From contig JANPJV010000055.1 of assembly GCA_031425695.1 (NCBI GenBank), positions 1 through 24,492 of the forward strand: a DNA stretch of 24,492 bases, in the 5' to 3' direction. The DNA comes from JANPJV01 sp031425695. GTDB taxonomy: Bacteria; Pseudomonadota; Gammaproteobacteria; Xanthomonadales; SZUA-5. The notes under the pieces are model-generated. The model ran no database searches. It had not been told where the DNA came from and saw only the letters and a program-made list of their open reading frames with translations. This document shows positions 24,464 through 24,492 of this stretch, in pieces (position 1 is the stretch's first letter; each line of letters starts with the position of its first letter). The translations under genes and the position numbers were made by a program.

Positions 24464-24492
24464 CGCTGTTGGTGGGTCTGCGCTGTGCGCGG
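24464..24492 (+). repeat. Partial third copy of the dispersed repeat (runs off the window)
   Basis: Twenty-seven of 29 bases match the reverse complement of 8277-8305 in copy B. The GTCTGCGC stem half is identical and one of the two changes falls in the hairpin loop (TGC to TGT). It starts 15 bases after the stop codon of the PQQ-like gene, in the same direction as that gene, as copy B does after the SH3 gene. Confidence 0.8.

Overview
This is a GC-rich bacterial window, roughly two thirds G+C over most of its length. The gene content suggests a Gammaproteobacterium of the Xanthomonadales/Lysobacterales type (Dokdonella- or Rhodanobacteraceae-like). It has many large exported proteins, several ending in a short Asp/Asn-Gly/Ser-Phe-Glu tail, a gamma-glutamyltransferase, a class C-type serine hydrolase, and a multihaem cytochrome c with a P460-like front part. 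The taxonomic call is inference from protein style, not from a marker gene. I see no rRNA, tRNA, CRISPR array, transposase or phage gene.

Layout. 1-2990: a lower-GC stretch with the end of an unknown gene (+) and a one-pass membrane helical-repeat protein (-), followed by about 650 bases without a convincing gene. 2991-6083 (-): a 1030-residue exported multihaem cytochrome c whose 3' end lies in a G-rich tract. 6520-7515 (+): an exported alpha/beta hydrolase. 7622-9166: an accessory patch with a 50-residue peptide gene that looks like a ribosomal-peptide precursor (-), two 160-bp direct repeats, a two-SH3-domain protein (-) and a nested palindrome with outward-facing GTAG ends. 9167-10894 (+): gamma-glutamyltransferase. 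10934-12579 (-): a lipoprotein and a CorA-like membrane protein. 12721-15276 (+): a small helix-turn-helix protein, a Clp-N domain protein and a zinc-ribbon/pentapeptide-repeat protein. The CorA-like gene and the helix-turn-helix gene diverge from a shared intergenic region holding two palindromes. 15286-16689 (-): a beta-lactamase-family serine hydrolase. 16896-21048 (-): a two-gene unit of exported beta-propeller proteins. 21498-24449 (+): a large exported PQQ-like propeller protein. The right edge holds the start of a third copy of the 160-bp repeat.

How it fits together. Three exported proteins end in ADGFE, RNSFE or SDGFE, which looks like a shared C-terminal tag. Where enough sequence is visible, the dispersed repeat lies a few bases after a stop codon and in the same direction as that gene, so it behaves like a 3'-untranslated or terminator-type element. 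The divergent module at 12.6-15.3 kb looks self-regulated: a small DNA-binding protein next to paired palindromes that overlap promoter-like hexamers.

The most novel candidates are the GG-leader peptide at 7622-7774, the C-terminal tag, the dispersed repeat family, the GTAG palindrome, and the helix-turn-helix/Clp-N/pentapeptide module.
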